Shown here: piece after piece, positions 8,366 through 18,660 of the stretch | Numbering within the stretch: the first letter of the stretch is position 1 | Layout of the letters: every line of letters starts with the position of its first letter | DNA from: Malachius bipustulatus | Lineage: Eukaryota > Arthropoda > Insecta > Coleoptera > Melyridae | Length of the DNA: 64,000 nucleotides | NCBI GenBank assembly: GCA_910589415.1 | Contig: OU342631.1 | Location: forward strand, 61,966,598 to 62,030,597 | Direction of reading: 5' to 3' | Notes under the pieces: model-generated | Seen by the model: only the letters and a program-made list of their open reading frames with translations | What the model was told of the DNA's origin: nothing | Databases searched by the model: none | Translations under genes and position numbers: made by a program

Positions 8366-9289
8366 ATGGCCTCAACTAAGCTGAAAATTGTTAACGAGCT
8401 CTACAAACCAGTTAGAAAAAATTTCACTCGTCGTGCAACAGTCGTTACAGGCCTGGATGATCTATGGCAAATCGATCTGGCCGAGTTTCAAACGTATGCC
8501 AACGTGAATAGCGGAATGCGATACATTTTGGTTGTTATCGACTGCTGTTCCAAGTATCTATGGACTAGAGCTGTAAAGAGAAAAACAGGCGCCGATGTTG
8601 CTAAGGCTATGGGTAGTATTCTCGCTGAAGGGCGTGTGCCGGCGCTCATTCAATCTGACCGTGGTCGGGAATTTTTCAACACCAAATTCAAGACATTGAT
8701 GGATCAGTACTCCATTACGCACTATAGCACCTATAGTACCATGAAAGCCTCAATGGCTGAACGGGTCATCAGAACTCTCAAGGAGCGTCTCTATAAAGCA
8801 TTCAATCTGCAAGGTTCCTACCGTTGGCTCAAGTTGCTTCCCACCGTCACAGCCGCTTACAGCCATACTAGACATTCCACGACCGGTATGAAGCCGGCCG
8901 ATGTAAACGCATCTAACGTGGATAAAGTGTTGGAAGCTATAGCTCGTAAACGACCCACTATCCACAGTATAAAGTACAAGCAAGGCGACATTGTACGGAT
9001 CAGCAGATCTAAGATGTTTATGGAGAAGGGATACACACCGCGATGGACGACCGAGTTGTTTCGTGTTAAAGTTGTAAGAGACACAACGAGGCCTGTCACC
9101 TACATGTTGGAAGATTTAAAGGGCTCGCCTATACAAGGCTGTTTTTACGCCGAAGAACTGCAGCGCACAGCGGTGCCTGATACCTACCTCGTAGAGCGCG
9201 TCTTGAAGCGTCGGGGGCGTCGTGTGTATGTAAAGTGGCTTGGTATGAGCGAGAAGAGCTGGATTGATGCTGCCGACGTGTCGGTTTAA
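8366..9289 (+). CDS. Maverick retroviral-like integrase with C-terminal chromodomain
   Basis: The 307-residue protein has a retroviral-type catalytic core with Asp37 (WQIDLAEF), Asp98 (QSDRGREF) and Glu132 (MAERVIRTLK). There are 33 residues between the second Asp and the Glu, close to the usual D35E. An SH3-like region follows near 205-265. Residues 270-305 (YLVERVLKRR, VYVKWLGMSEKSW) form a chromodomain-like end, typical of Maverick integrases. No zinc-binding HHCC domain is present before the core, so the N-terminus is short. The enzyme would join the element's ends to host DNA, and the chromodomain may bias target choice. The gene is intact. An AATAAA-like run near 9363 can serve as polyadenylation signal. 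Confidence 0.9.
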   Translation: MASTKLKIVNELYKPVRKNFTRRATVVTGLDDLWQIDLAEFQTYANVNSGMRYILVVIDCCSKYLWTRAVKRKTGADVAKAMGSILAEGRVPALIQSDRGREFFNTKFKTLMDQYSITHYSTYSTMKASMAERVIRTLKERLYKAFNLQGSYRWLKLLPTVTAAYSHTRHSTTGMKPADVNASNVDKVLEAIARKRPTIHSIKYKQGDIVRISRSKMFMEKGYTPRWTTELFRVKVVRDTTRPVTYMLEDLKGSPIQGCFYAEELQRTAVPDTYLVERVLKRRGRRVYVKWLGMSEKSWIDAADVSV

Positions 9290-9660
9290 GGAACCCAAGC
9301 TTTTAGACTTTATAACTACTACTACTATATCTTTTACAACTATAATGTAGGAATTTGATTTAATAAAATAAAAAATGCAAATTACGTGTTTTACTTTTTT
9401 ATTGACACCATTAAAGATATTCCACACATAGTGACATTGGCTAGTAAGCCTCTATCGATAAATATACAGTGTATATCAGATTACCTAACTTTTGAAAGCT
9501 AATATAATACAAATAAAATAAAAATGACTACATTAATAAATATTACAAGTAAATGGATCTAATATAAATAAAATCTATTACTGAATTATTCTACGTTTAA
9601 AATCTAACACTGTACATAGCTAAAATATATTTACATAACTTACTAGAATCTTATAAATAA
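9290..9660. other. AT-rich gap between convergent integrase and polymerase remnant
   Basis: AT-rich and without a supported gene. AATAAAATAAAA at 9363-9374 can end the rightward cluster, and several TTTATT/AATAAA strings could end the leftward polymerase transcript. Confidence 0.5.
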
Positions 9661-9996
9661 TTAGTCCGCGCGGTAGCCGTATGGTAGGGTGTCGAAGGCG
9701 TTAACTCTTTTCCGCTTTGTATAGCATAGGCGGTAAACCTTTTGTTCTGGCCGTGTTACGACTTCGCAGGTATTTACCCGACTTATAGCCTTGGAATTAT
9801 AAACATGCTTTTCATCGGCGCCCTCGCAAACCATCTCCTTGAGGGTATTAAAATTAACCATTTTGGCATTCTCAAAGTTCAAGGTGATACCTTTAACCTT
9901 CCAAATGTACACAAAATCGTTATTCTTAGATGAGAATACTTTTAACGCGTAATTTTGTCTATGGATTGGATTAACATAATAACGGTTTCCGACGTT
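9661..9996 (-). pseudogene. C-terminal remnant of the protein-primed DNA polymerase B
   Basis: An open frame on the minus strand from about 9996 to the stop at 9661 encodes roughly 110 residues with the usual pPolB ending. Visible blocks are GNRYYVNPIHRQNYALKVF, then KVKGITLNFENAKMVNFN and a final FDTLPYGYRAD. The KVKGITLN and PYGY motifs are what I recognise from insect Polinton polymerases. About 1000 upstream residues (the terminal-protein region, exonuclease and polymerase motifs) are absent. The frame runs straight into reverse-complement subterminal repeats at about 9993. There is no plausible start codon. The element therefore lacks its own replicase and would depend on a related copy. 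The identification is strong by motif. The break mechanism, recombination between terminal repeats, is inferred. Confidence 0.75.
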
Positions 9997-10300
9997 GGTG
10001 GTCGTTTTTCAGACGTGTCGAAGCTTGTCGTATGCGAAGGATTAACTTGACTCCTCTATTGTATCCCCATAACAATGCAGTGTACGTGCCTCTGCATAAT
10101 TAATGATGCAGGTGTGCAGTTCTATTGTGTTTCCGAACAAAAGGACCGGATGCAGGTGTGCAGCTCTATTGTAATCCAGACAAAGGCCCTGATGATGGTG
10201 CACCGTTTTTCAGACGTGCCTCTGGTCGATACGTGCTTCTGCATAATCAATGAGGTAGGTGTGCAGCTCTATTGTGTTTTCCGCCGCGGATCATGTCATT
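9993..10300 (-). repeat. Inverted copies of the Maverick subterminal repeats
   Basis: Reading the minus strand, this stretch repeats the blocks seen at 900-1560: GACACGTCTGAAAAACGACC, GCAGAGGCACGTA, CACACCTGCATC and TTCGGAAACACAATAG. It directly abuts the cut end of the polymerase remnant and so looks like an element end brought next to truncated coding sequence. Confidence 0.8.
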
Positions 10301-10345
10301 GTCCCTACGCCGCTGGATCATGTCATTGTCCCTACGCCACTGGAC
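10286..10345. repeat. 27-bp tandem duplication
   Basis: GGATCATGTCATTGTCCCTA plus seven bases occurs twice in succession, with one substitution, at the inner edge of the inverted subterminal repeats. Confidence 0.85.
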
Positions 10346-10490
10346 GCTCCTTGACGGTCGTCTCACGCTATCTGTCATCTGTCAGAACGTCGGCAGCTGC
10401 GGCTCCCGTGGTCTGGTCGAATAAAATCGGTGTCGGTGGTACAGATCTGCTGAGATTGTTTCAGCTTTCACAGCGTTAGCATCGAACGAA

Positions 10491-10931
10491 ATGTCGACTA
10501 AACGAGTGCTGGACGATGTGTTCGTAGATTCGTCTATAACGAAGAAAAGAACATACGCCGTGTCATGTAAAATAGAACCTATATCGCTTCCTAAGATTGC
10601 GACGTTCCCTCATTGTACGGAGCTCCGTAGTAAATATATTGACATGAACGATGAATCGGCAAGTATTAGTGTCTCTCCGCAACCGGATTGTGTATATCAT
10701 GATGCGTGGAACAAGTATTTCGATGAATTAAATAAAAATGACGTAACTATTAAAACGACGAGTTACTGCCTGTCGAATAAAGAAAATAAGATAGTAAGTA
10801 CAGGGTTAAGTGTGACAAGAAATCTACAACCAATTGTGAGGATTTTCACGGTCATTGGGAATATATCGTTCATTTCCTATGATTGGGTGATAATTATGGA
10901 ACATTTAAAACTTAACTCCGACGCCTATTAG
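10491..10931 (+). CDS. Unidentified small protein, likely element-associated
   Basis: The ATG at 10491 (MSTKRVLDDVFVDSS) gives 146 residues. I do not recognise it. A basic KKR near residues 18-20 could act in nuclear import. The middle is hydrophilic, and the C-terminus has two beta-rich stretches, VRIFTVIGNISFIS and DWVIIMEHLKL. No signal peptide or transmembrane helix is evident. Upstream, GAATAAAATCGG at about 10419 is TATA-like. The stop codon lies inside a perfect 13-bp inverted repeat that also carries AATAAA. Codon usage and base composition resemble the Maverick genes more than the AT-rich DNA that follows. It could be an accessory gene of the element or of a second, partly deleted element. 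Confidence 0.55.
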   Translation: MSTKRVLDDVFVDSSITKKRTYAVSCKIEPISLPKIATFPHCTELRSKYIDMNDESASISVSPQPDCVYHDAWNKYFDELNKNDVTIKTTSYCLSNKENKIVSTGLSVTRNLQPIVRIFTVIGNISFISYDWVIIMEHLKLNSDAY

Positions 10932-10958
10932 TGTATTTTTTAATAAAAAAATACACTA
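10929..10958 (+). terminator. Perfect inverted repeat with polyadenylation hexamer over the stop codon
   Basis: TAGTGTATTTTTT (10929-10941) and AAAAAATACACTA (10946-10958) pair perfectly around AATA. The stop codon of the small gene is the first three bases and AATAAA sits across the loop. It would form a hairpin at the mRNA 3' end. Confidence 0.65.
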
Positions 10959-10959
10959 T

Positions 10960-12616
10960 TGAGGACGACATCACTTTTCGAAAATCACCCAAACTCATCA
11001 AATGTCCACCGATCATGACCCCCAGATCACGAAAAAGTGGTTTTCCAAAATTCACCTGCCCACGATATATATATATATTTACATCCTGCTAATATTATTG
11101 CATCCTTTCACAATCCATCCTTATTGCGTCCCCCAGAAAACGTGGATAAAACCTGAACTACGGCGCGAATATTGGTAGGTAAGATAGTTTTCTGTTTAAG
11201 GCACGTCATCAGATTTACAGGAATTTAATTTTCCTGTATACATTACTTCATATGTTTTCCATACCTTATTGAAACCGTTCATGTTAATAACTTTACTACT
11301 TCCACCTGTGTGTATATTATACATTATTACGTCCATGCGTTGTTGCCAAAGTTAAATACATAAGCCTTACAATTCTATAACATTATTGCATCCATTTTCA
11401 ACCTGTTTTGAGTGCATTAACCCTTAGATGGAATGATGATTTTTTGTAGGTCTCACAATTGGTGTAGCTGCGTAACTGCTTATACTGCGTTTCTGTGGGT
11501 AATTTTTCGTGGACTGCATTTGTATGTCAAGTGTTTGCTGACGTATTGCAAAAACACAACAAATTAAACAAACTGAGATTTGAGATAGAGTTAGTAAATA
11601 ATAATGATGAACACTAAAAGCGATATTGCGAGATTCGCTAATTTCATTTTTAATAAAAATTATTTTTTCTTCGGACTTCTCTGACTTGCTATTTTTTAAG
11701 TTATTTTATTTTCTTGACAACCATCCTCTCATCCTTAGATTTTCAAGTTCGTAATCTCAGTAGGGATAAAAATTATCCCTTTGACATTTCGAAAATTTTC
11801 AAAGACAACTAGATCGTAGGGTTCTCATAGTCAAGTTTTGTTTCTCTTATGATTCGATATTGTTTTTTCATGTCAAGCGGTATCTAATAAATCAAGGAAA
11901 CCAAAAATTTGTCTCAAAAAAAAAGAAAAAAAAGAAACATATTCTCAGCTTTTTTTTTAAATAAGAAGAAAAAGAAGAATGGTTATCTAACAACATCATA
12001 TTGCCTGCGTGGTGGTTATTATGATATCCAGTGAATAAAAGAACTATTCTGACAGGGGACTGACAGGAAGTATTCATAAATTAAATGAATACTCTAAGAA
12101 TACAACTAAGAAAAATAATAGCGACCCGGCCAGGGCGATGCGCTCGAGTACAATATCGATACAGGGTGCGAAACTGTCATAAATAATAATAATAATAATG
12201 CAATGTGTGGGAAGTAACCTGCTATCGACAATAAGATTACAATAATCATTTATAAAGTACCTAATGATTAAATTTTCGATACTTTGGACTTTAGGTCATA
12301 CATCATGGAAAAGGTAGATACTTTAAAAACAGTGCTTGTTTCCAGAAAAGTATATACCTTTTTTGGTCTAAATTAAACAAGGAATAACTCAAACATCAGT
12401 AACGTCTGGCGGTAATAGTCTTTAAAAAATAGAATGTTTCTGTCTAGATATTAGCCATTAATTTAAATAAATACTGGAAGTACTAACTGATAAATCAAAT
12501 TCAATAAATTTTAAATTAAGTAAATAAATAAGTTGTTTCTAAAGCATGCTTTGTTATTGTTGAGAAATGAGAATGATCAGAACTTATGGTAGGCAAATTT
12601 AGTGCAAAGAATATTT
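10960..12616. other. AT-rich DNA without a recognised gene
   Basis: Composition shifts to AT-rich host-like DNA. The segment 11066-11400 has repeated TTGCATCC/TTGCGTCC/TTACGTCC motifs after an AT run, and 12181-12200 is an AAT run. No coding sequence is supported. Confidence 0.5.
11066..11100. repeat. AT run followed by TTTACATCCTGCTAATATTATTG
   Basis: The run of ATs followed by ACATCCTGCTAATATTATTG is found inverted at 18916-18961, where the plus strand reads CAATAATGTTAGCAGGATGT and then a TA run. Both places continue into TTGCGTCC/GGACGCAA motifs. It looks like a dispersed repeat with an AT microsatellite at its edge. Confidence 0.6.
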
Positions 12617-12970
12617 CAAAAGGGTTTTTCTCGGAAACTGCTCATTTTATCGTGATAGGACCTTTTCCGAATATTTCTTCATGTTCTTCAATTGTGCATC
12701 TTCAAAACTCAGAAAAAAATTTTACGGAGCAAGCTATAGGCCTTTTTTGAGGGTTAAGGGCAGTTAAGGCTCTTTGGCTTTGAGGAATTTGGGTCTAATA
12801 TGGACCAAGGATACAAAGGTATATTAGTGATAAGATTGAAGAATGATTGAAGAGAAGAGTGACAGCTTGGAAGAAAATCCTTACACTAGAACAAAGTGTA
12901 ATAAAAAATATTGATTTAAAAAATCAAATTTGAAGGCCTATAACTTCCTTATTTGTGTGTTTTCTAAAAA
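12617..12970 (+). repeat. Dispersed repeat, copy A
   Basis: Shares most of its length with 17488-17835 in the same orientation, including TTTTTCTCGGAAACTG, CATTTTATCGTGATAG, GGCAGTTAAGGCT and TTTGGCTTTGAGGAATTTG. By eye it is strongly similar but clearly diverged. It ends near a GGACACCCTGTATT motif. No coding potential. Confidence 0.8.
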
Positions 12971-13196
12971 TAGTAACTTCCGGACACCCTGTATTAATAC
13001 ATTATTATAATACCAATATCACTGAAAGAAATATTACCTGCAAAGTGCAAATTTACTTTGTGTACGTCATGAAAATTAAACAAAAAAGTTTCTTTTAATT
13101 TGATGACAAAATAAAATTTATATATTTTATTTTTATTTATTTTCTATCAATATTATTGATACAGAATAATTTTAATTATCATTTCTTTTTTATCTA

Positions 13197-14275
13197 ATAT
13201 AGGTGTAGTGAGTAAACTGTGAAAATTTCATTCAAATCGGACCACGGACACAGAAGTTACGGTACGCGGTAGCTGTGTGACGTCATATTCGAGTATGCCG
13301 ATAGTTCGTCGTTGAGCTTTTCGGCGTATAAAATCGGCGTCGGTTGTCCGATTGGGCTGAAATTTTCACAGTCGACTGCTTTTGTGATGAATAACGCAAA
13401 AATAAATAAAACGGCCCCACTTCGCTTCTCACTCAAAATAATATCTTTTGGGATTCGAAGGGAGGGAATGGTAGCATTTAGTTTTTTTCACTAATACTAC
13501 TGGGAGTGGTGAGTAAACTGTGAAAATTTCATCCAGATCGGACCACGGACACGGAAGTTACGGTACGCGGTAGTCTGCGTGACGTCATATTCGAGATATG
13601 CCGATAGTTCGTCGTTGAGCTTTTCAGCGTATAAAATAGGCGTCGGTTGTCCGATCGGGCTGAAATTTTCACAGTCGACTGCTTTAGTGATGAATAACGC
13701 AAAAATAAATAAAACCGCCCCACTTCGCTTCTCACTCAAAATAAAATCTTTTGGGGTTCGAAAGAAGGGAAGGGAAGGATTTAGTTTTTTCACAAATACC
13801 ACTAGATGTGGTGAGTAAACTGTGAAAATTTCATCCAGATCGGACCACGGACACGGAAGTTACGGTACGCGGTAGTCTGCGTGACGTCATATTCGAGATA
13901 TGCCGATAGTTCGTCGTTGAGCTTTTCGGCGTATAAAATCGGCGTCGGTTGTCCGATCGGGCTGAAATTTTCAGAGTCGACTGCTTTAGTGATGAATAAC
14001 GAAAAAATAAATAAAACTGCCTCACTTCGCCTCTCACTCCAAAAAAATCTTTTGAGGGGCCGAGGGGAGGTAAATTTATTTTTTATCTAATACTACTGGG
14101 TGTAAAAAAAGTCCCCATTCTCCCTCATACTCAAAAAAATAAAATAAAATAAATTTAGGGGTTTGGGAGGCGTTTTATTGGAACGGGGGGATTTATTTTT
14201 TTCTCATATGGGACTAGATGTGGTGAGTATAAACTATGAAAATATTATCCAGACCGGATCACCGGACACAGAATT
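13197..14275 (+). repeat. Tandem array of a ~301-bp repeat (three full copies, one partial)
   Basis: GTGAGTAAACTGTGAAAATT begins at 13208, 13509 and 13811, periods 301 and 302, and a worn fourth start is near 14223. Each unit includes ATCGGACCACGGACAC, GGAAGTTACGGTACGCGGTA, GACGTCATATTCGAG and ATAAAATCGGCGTCGGTTGT. Each unit holds the same short open frames on both strands, which follows from repetition and not from coding. Copies 2 and 3 are closest to each other. Confidence 0.9.
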
Positions 14276-14286
14276 CTTGACAGAAC

Positions 14287-14670
14287 TTAAAGTTAAGATA
14301 GGGACATGTAGGTAAGCGGTTTTTCGATATTTTTATCCGTCTTCATAATTTACTTAAACGCCTTTGAAATTGAAAAATTCAGAGTTTATTTTGTTTGTAG
14401 CTCATAAGCTACTCTGTTACACCCTGATTGTGAATACTATGTGCATTTAACTTTGTCGGACAATATAAAAACGTAATATTAGGCAGGATGTCCCCATTAA
14501 AATAACGAAGTGGATTTCTTCAACTTCCTATATTTCTAAACTTTCCGGAAATCATCTTGAAAATATTTTCGTTCGTGGTTACTTATATCATGGAAATTTT
14601 TTTTCGAAACTCTACGACCAATAGTTTCCAACCTTAGAGTGGCGGACCTCAGAGAGACACCCGGTATAGT
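14287..14670 (+). repeat. Dispersed repeat related to the left flank of the LTR element
   Basis: Matches 21826-22196 in order: AAGTTAAGATAGGGACATGTA, then GATGTCCCCATTAAAATAACGAAG, CATCTTGAAAATATTTTC, and an ACCCGGTA end. This copy continues as ACCCGGTATAGTAACATG. That shows what the LTR target may have looked like, because the other copy is interrupted at CCGG by the LTR. Confidence 0.75.
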
Positions 14671-16391
14671 AACATGTATTGAGAGAGAAAATGGACGTTA
14701 ACACCGAATATCTACACCACACGACACACTACGGCATCTACAAAACCTGAAATAGCAAAATTAACGACAATATCTTTGTTTATTTATTTTTCATGCCAAG
14801 TTTCATCAAAATCGGTTTAAATTTAAACTGGTTGCAATCAAAAACTGTTATACTTCTTTAAACTTTGACACTGTATTTTTTGAACGAAACGTCATTTTGA
14901 GCTAAGATTTACATTTTCAGCTTGTATTCAAGAGAGGAACTACTCATTTTAGCTTGGTCCACTATCACTGAAACACCCTGCATTGTCTTTTATACCAACA
15001 AAGTGATAATACTTGATAATACTTGAGAAACAAATACTTGATAATAATAATAATGTACTTTTGTATTTTTTTTATTATTTCGATTACTTATGAGTTAAAA
15101 GTACTTTACAAATCGACAATAATTTTCCACTAAATTTTAAAGCCTGAATCTTTTTTTACATGTGAACCTTTGAGGAAACGTTATTCTCAGGAAAACCTTA
15201 GAAATGGCGCGTCGAAAAAATATTTCTTTTTCCATTTCGCGAAAAAAGTGGGCGAGTTCAAAGTTTTCGACTGTACCAAAAGAATAGTATAGGTACATGT
15301 AAGATTAATCAATAATAATAATATGATTACAATTCAATTTCTATACTTTCATAAAATTTAATAAGGAAACTTTCGAGTATTTTGAATCAAAATAACAATA
15401 TTTCACAAGTAAAGTTTGACTTTTGCTTGAGATAGATAGGCATCCGTGTTTAGAATACAAATGGCTCTCTCTATGAACGTAAAAGTGTTATACTCATGGA
15501 TACACTCGCTCTCTCTGTCGATGCATTCTTCTCTTGGTCCTGCGGTTATATATGGCAAGCTGATGAGGGATAATAACATCGAAACATTGTTCTCCTTGTC
15601 TTAACCAGACCGTCTGAGGTTTGTGTCGTATAGAGAGAGCCATTTTTACGTTAAAATTAGATTTGAAGCTCGGTTACAGTTTATGAAATATTAAACTTTT
15701 CATTGAATAAGCTATAAATGTAAATCATGTGATTTTGCCTCTCGGTATAATTAAGGTACTTTGGTAGGTACGTATTCGTTGTTTGAAAAAAAAATATAAA
15801 TGAGATGAAATTCTGATGATTGCACGACTACCTACCTACATAGGATATTTTTTCAAAAAAAGTTATGACATCTTCAAAGGGAATAGGTAATATCATTTTG
15901 TTTGTTCTACATTTTTCACAAATTAAATGTGTATCAAAAATATTTAAAACAGCCGCTTGCTGTGCTTAAAATTAGAAAGCACACGTAGAAATCTAGACAG
16001 ATCATGATCTATAATATCATGAAAACTATTCCTTGTTCTGTTGCGAACATCAATTTTAAATAATATTGTCTAAGGGATTCCCTGTGACAGGAATAGCATT
16101 TATATTTTCCTTTTAAAACTACAATGCTAATAAGCAAGCGACCACTCTTTCAAGATTTATGACTTAGTTTATTTATCGAATCAGGCCAGAGATGATGAGG
16201 ACTGGCTGTATTTTGTATTACTCAAACATCGACTAGGTACCTGCTCCACATATCCGCATTCTCAAACTATTTAACTTATATGTTAAAAAAAATTATTTAA
16301 GGTTTATTTCATTGAATGAAAAAAGACGAGAAAAATTCAATAAATTATTCCTTTTTTCGTTCTTTTTTACAATTATTTCTCATATGACTTA
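14671..16391. other. AT-rich DNA without a recognised gene
   Basis: No coding sequence is supported. It holds an AAT run near 15040-15050 and the inverted-repeat element at 15459-15647 described separately. Confidence 0.5.
15459..15647. repeat. Inverted-repeat element enclosing a hammerhead-like core
   Basis: AAATGGCTCTCTCTAT at 15459-15474 is mirrored by ATAGAGAGAGCCATTT at 15630-15645, a 16-bp perfect inverted repeat about 190 bp across. Between the arms lie CTGATGAG, a 12-base insert, CGAAAC and then GTC, in hammerhead-ribozyme order. The arms suggest a small transposable element. The ribozyme idea is treated under findings. Confidence 0.6.
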
Positions 16392-16766
16392 TACAGGCTG
16401 TTCTGCTGTTCTACAATCTACAAGTTGGGTGACAAACTTTGCCTGAACATATAGGTCAATTGATTTTAAACATATTTTTTTAGTAAACATGGAGCTGATT
16501 TTTTATTTTATTTTTTTGAATTCCAGGCATAAGCTCTTTTAACAATAAAAAATTAAATTAGCCTGAAAGCACAACACTTATGGAAAAATCAACAAATAAT
16601 TTTTCTTTTATAGAAACAAATTTTATAAATTTGGTTTTATTTTTTTTATTTTTCTTAAGTTTTGTGATTTTTACCTAATTTAAATTTTTATTGTTAAAAA
16701 ATTTTTAAAATCAAGGGACCAATCTCCTGGCAAAGTTTGTTACCGAGCTTGTAGAACACCCCTGTA
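16392..16766. repeat. Foldback or MITE-like element of ~375 bp
   Basis: The ends TACAGGCTGTTCTG... and ...CACCCCTGTA are inverted copies over roughly 45-50 bp, sharing TTCTAC, CAAG and a GGTGACAAACTTTGCC-like block. An inner inverted pair, TAACAATAAAAAATTAAATTA near 16540 and TAATTTAAATTTTTATTGTTA near 16676, adds a second stem. The interior is AT-rich with no gene. Confidence 0.75.
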
Positions 16767-17487
16767 TATCATCTGCGTGCCCTACAGTTTCACTATGGCA
16801 CTTACACACCCGTGTCTCTTGAATTTCCGGACATAGGGAATTCCCATGTTAAAATAAACTATTGTAAACATTGGCTCCCCTAATTATTTTACAGTAAAAT
16901 ATCAAATGTAAAGCTCCTTAAGGAAAAAAGCTGCTTACTTGTTTTAATTACATTTTCATTTGGTTCATCCGTTTTCGAGAAAATTTCGTTTTCGAGAAAG
17001 GTTTTTCATAGTTTTTCAAGGTTGCTTTGCTTTAGATATTTTGATAACTAACCGAGTACAAATCTCTGATATTTCTAATATAAATGAATTGCCAGAGTAA
17101 TGCCATTCAATAAATTTTACTTTTTCTTCAATGGTATAATAATTCATTTTTATAAACAAGTTTTTCTTTAAAAAGTAATACTTTGCCACTTAAGTCTGTG
17201 TCCATTTCTGAAGAAGGTATCTATCGAGTCTAAGTGGAAAAATTATAAATTTATTTATTTTTGACATGAAAGTAATTACAAAGATATTAATAAAAGTCAT
17301 TTGACGTAGATATTAGCTTCAAAATCGAGCACAGAAATCTGCCCATTAGCGTAATGAGCCTTTATAATATTGGCTGTTAAAGTCTTAATGATGAATGAAT
17401 TACTTTTGAACAATCAGTTATTGACAATTATAATTTTTAGCATTATCTGTCAAAAGCAAATAAACCTTGAAAAACTACGAAAAACCA
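16767..17487. other. AT-rich DNA without a recognised gene
   Basis: No gene or clear repeat beyond short AT runs. Weak similarity to the adjacent dispersed repeat (TTTTCTCGG-like strings) begins near 17480. Confidence 0.4.
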
Positions 17488-17835
17488 TTAAACAGTTTTT
17501 CTCGGAAACTGTTCATTTTATCGTGATAGAACAGGAGGTCCTTCTCCAAATATTTTTTCATGTTCTTTAATTTCACATCATCAAAATTAAGAAAAAAATA
17601 TTTAGGACAAAGTTATAGGCCTTTTTTTGAAGATCAAAGGCAGTTAAGGCTGTTTGGCTTTGAGGAATTTGAGTCTAATTTAGACCAAGGATGCAAAGGT
17701 TTATCAGTGACAAGTGTGCCAAATTTGAAGAAAATCTGTACACTAGAAAAAGTGTAATAAAAAAATATTGATTTAAAAAAATAAATTTTGAATGCCTATA
17801 ACTTTCTTATTTGTGAGTTTTCGAAAAAAAAGTTA
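17488..17835 (+). repeat. Dispersed repeat, copy B
   Basis: Second copy of the repeat at 12617-12970, same orientation, with the same CTCGGAAACTG, GGCAGTTAAGGCTG and GGCTTTGAGGAATTTG blocks. Open frames within it are not conserved between the copies. Confidence 0.8.
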
Positions 17836-18368
17836 AAGATACTTTTGCCAATAATTTTTCAAGTAGAATAACCTTCTTGAATTTTTACGCATGATTTCGG
17901 GACATCCTGTAGAGTTAATTTCGTGAAACTTTCAATTTTTGTATTTATAGTTCTCATGGATCGAATGAAGTAGAAACAATTTTCTGGGCCGCCTAGATTC
18001 AAGTTAGGACAGTCAACTTTTTTTTCAAATGGCCGGCCATATTCGATTTTGACATTTTTTAAAAGCAGATTTCACTTTCCTTCTCAGCGATATGCCGCTT
18101 GCCACCAGTATTTCACATGTGTTAAAGGAGCATTTTACACATTATTGAAAGGAAGCAAAAATTATCTAACAAACCATCTAACAAATTACTAACTACCTAT
18201 TATTTAACAAATAAAATAGTTAATAAAGAAAAAATACAAAAAGTGGAAAATTGACATTAATAGGTAGGTCAGGATATTTTCAAAACGACCTGCATTTTCT
18301 TAATACATATTCTGGTTTTAAAATCAATTTGAGCAATGATCTTTGGATTGCTGATATGGCTACACGAA

Positions 18369-18660
18369 TTATAATTTTTGTATGGTGAGTTCTTGCAACT
18401 TCGCTAAACTGAGAGTGGGCACATCATACTCTTGATTTTTAAGGAGTTCCCATAAGAAATAATCCAATGAATTTAGGTCATGGACCTAGCGGGCCATAAA
18501 ACTCGACCGCGTGTATTACGTGCACCTGCTGTTCTAAAAATAGATAGCGACGTTGCCAGTTGGAGGAAGCACTATTGTTCGCTAATTGTCCATGTGATAT
18601 ACGCAAACGTATATTTATTTCATGCCCCTGGTGGAATTCTGCTGAACTAAAATTATACAC
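18369..18660 (-). pseudogene. Mariner/Tc1-like transposase fragment, decayed
   Basis: On the minus strand a run ending at the stop codon at 18369-18371 reads DLNSLDYFLWELLKNQEY and then DVPTLSLAKLQELTIQKL. This matches the WPARSPDLxxLDxFLWG end of DD34-type insect transposases. Just upstream, in another phase, WPARS is readable, so a frameshift lies near 18480. The final catalytic Asp of this family falls in the SPDL motif, the part disrupted here. Further upstream only short broken stretches can be read. It is a dead 3' fragment with no visible terminal repeats. Confidence 0.6.

Noticed and set aside
9290..9660. Additional exon or gene between integrase and polymerase remnant
   Set aside because: AT-rich, no frame of useful length, and only polyadenylation-like strings.
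10075..10479. 134-residue open frame on the plus strand
   Set aside because: It is built from inverted subterminal repeats and the 27-bp duplication. The peptide repeats follow the DNA repeats and no domain is visible.
13312..14090. Repeated ~60-100-residue open frames in the 301-bp repeats
   Set aside because: Similarity comes from the tandem DNA duplication. Frames occur on both strands and end at different points.
17370..17757. Two short plus-strand open frames
   Set aside because: The second lies in a dispersed repeat whose other copy (12617-12970) does not keep the frame open.
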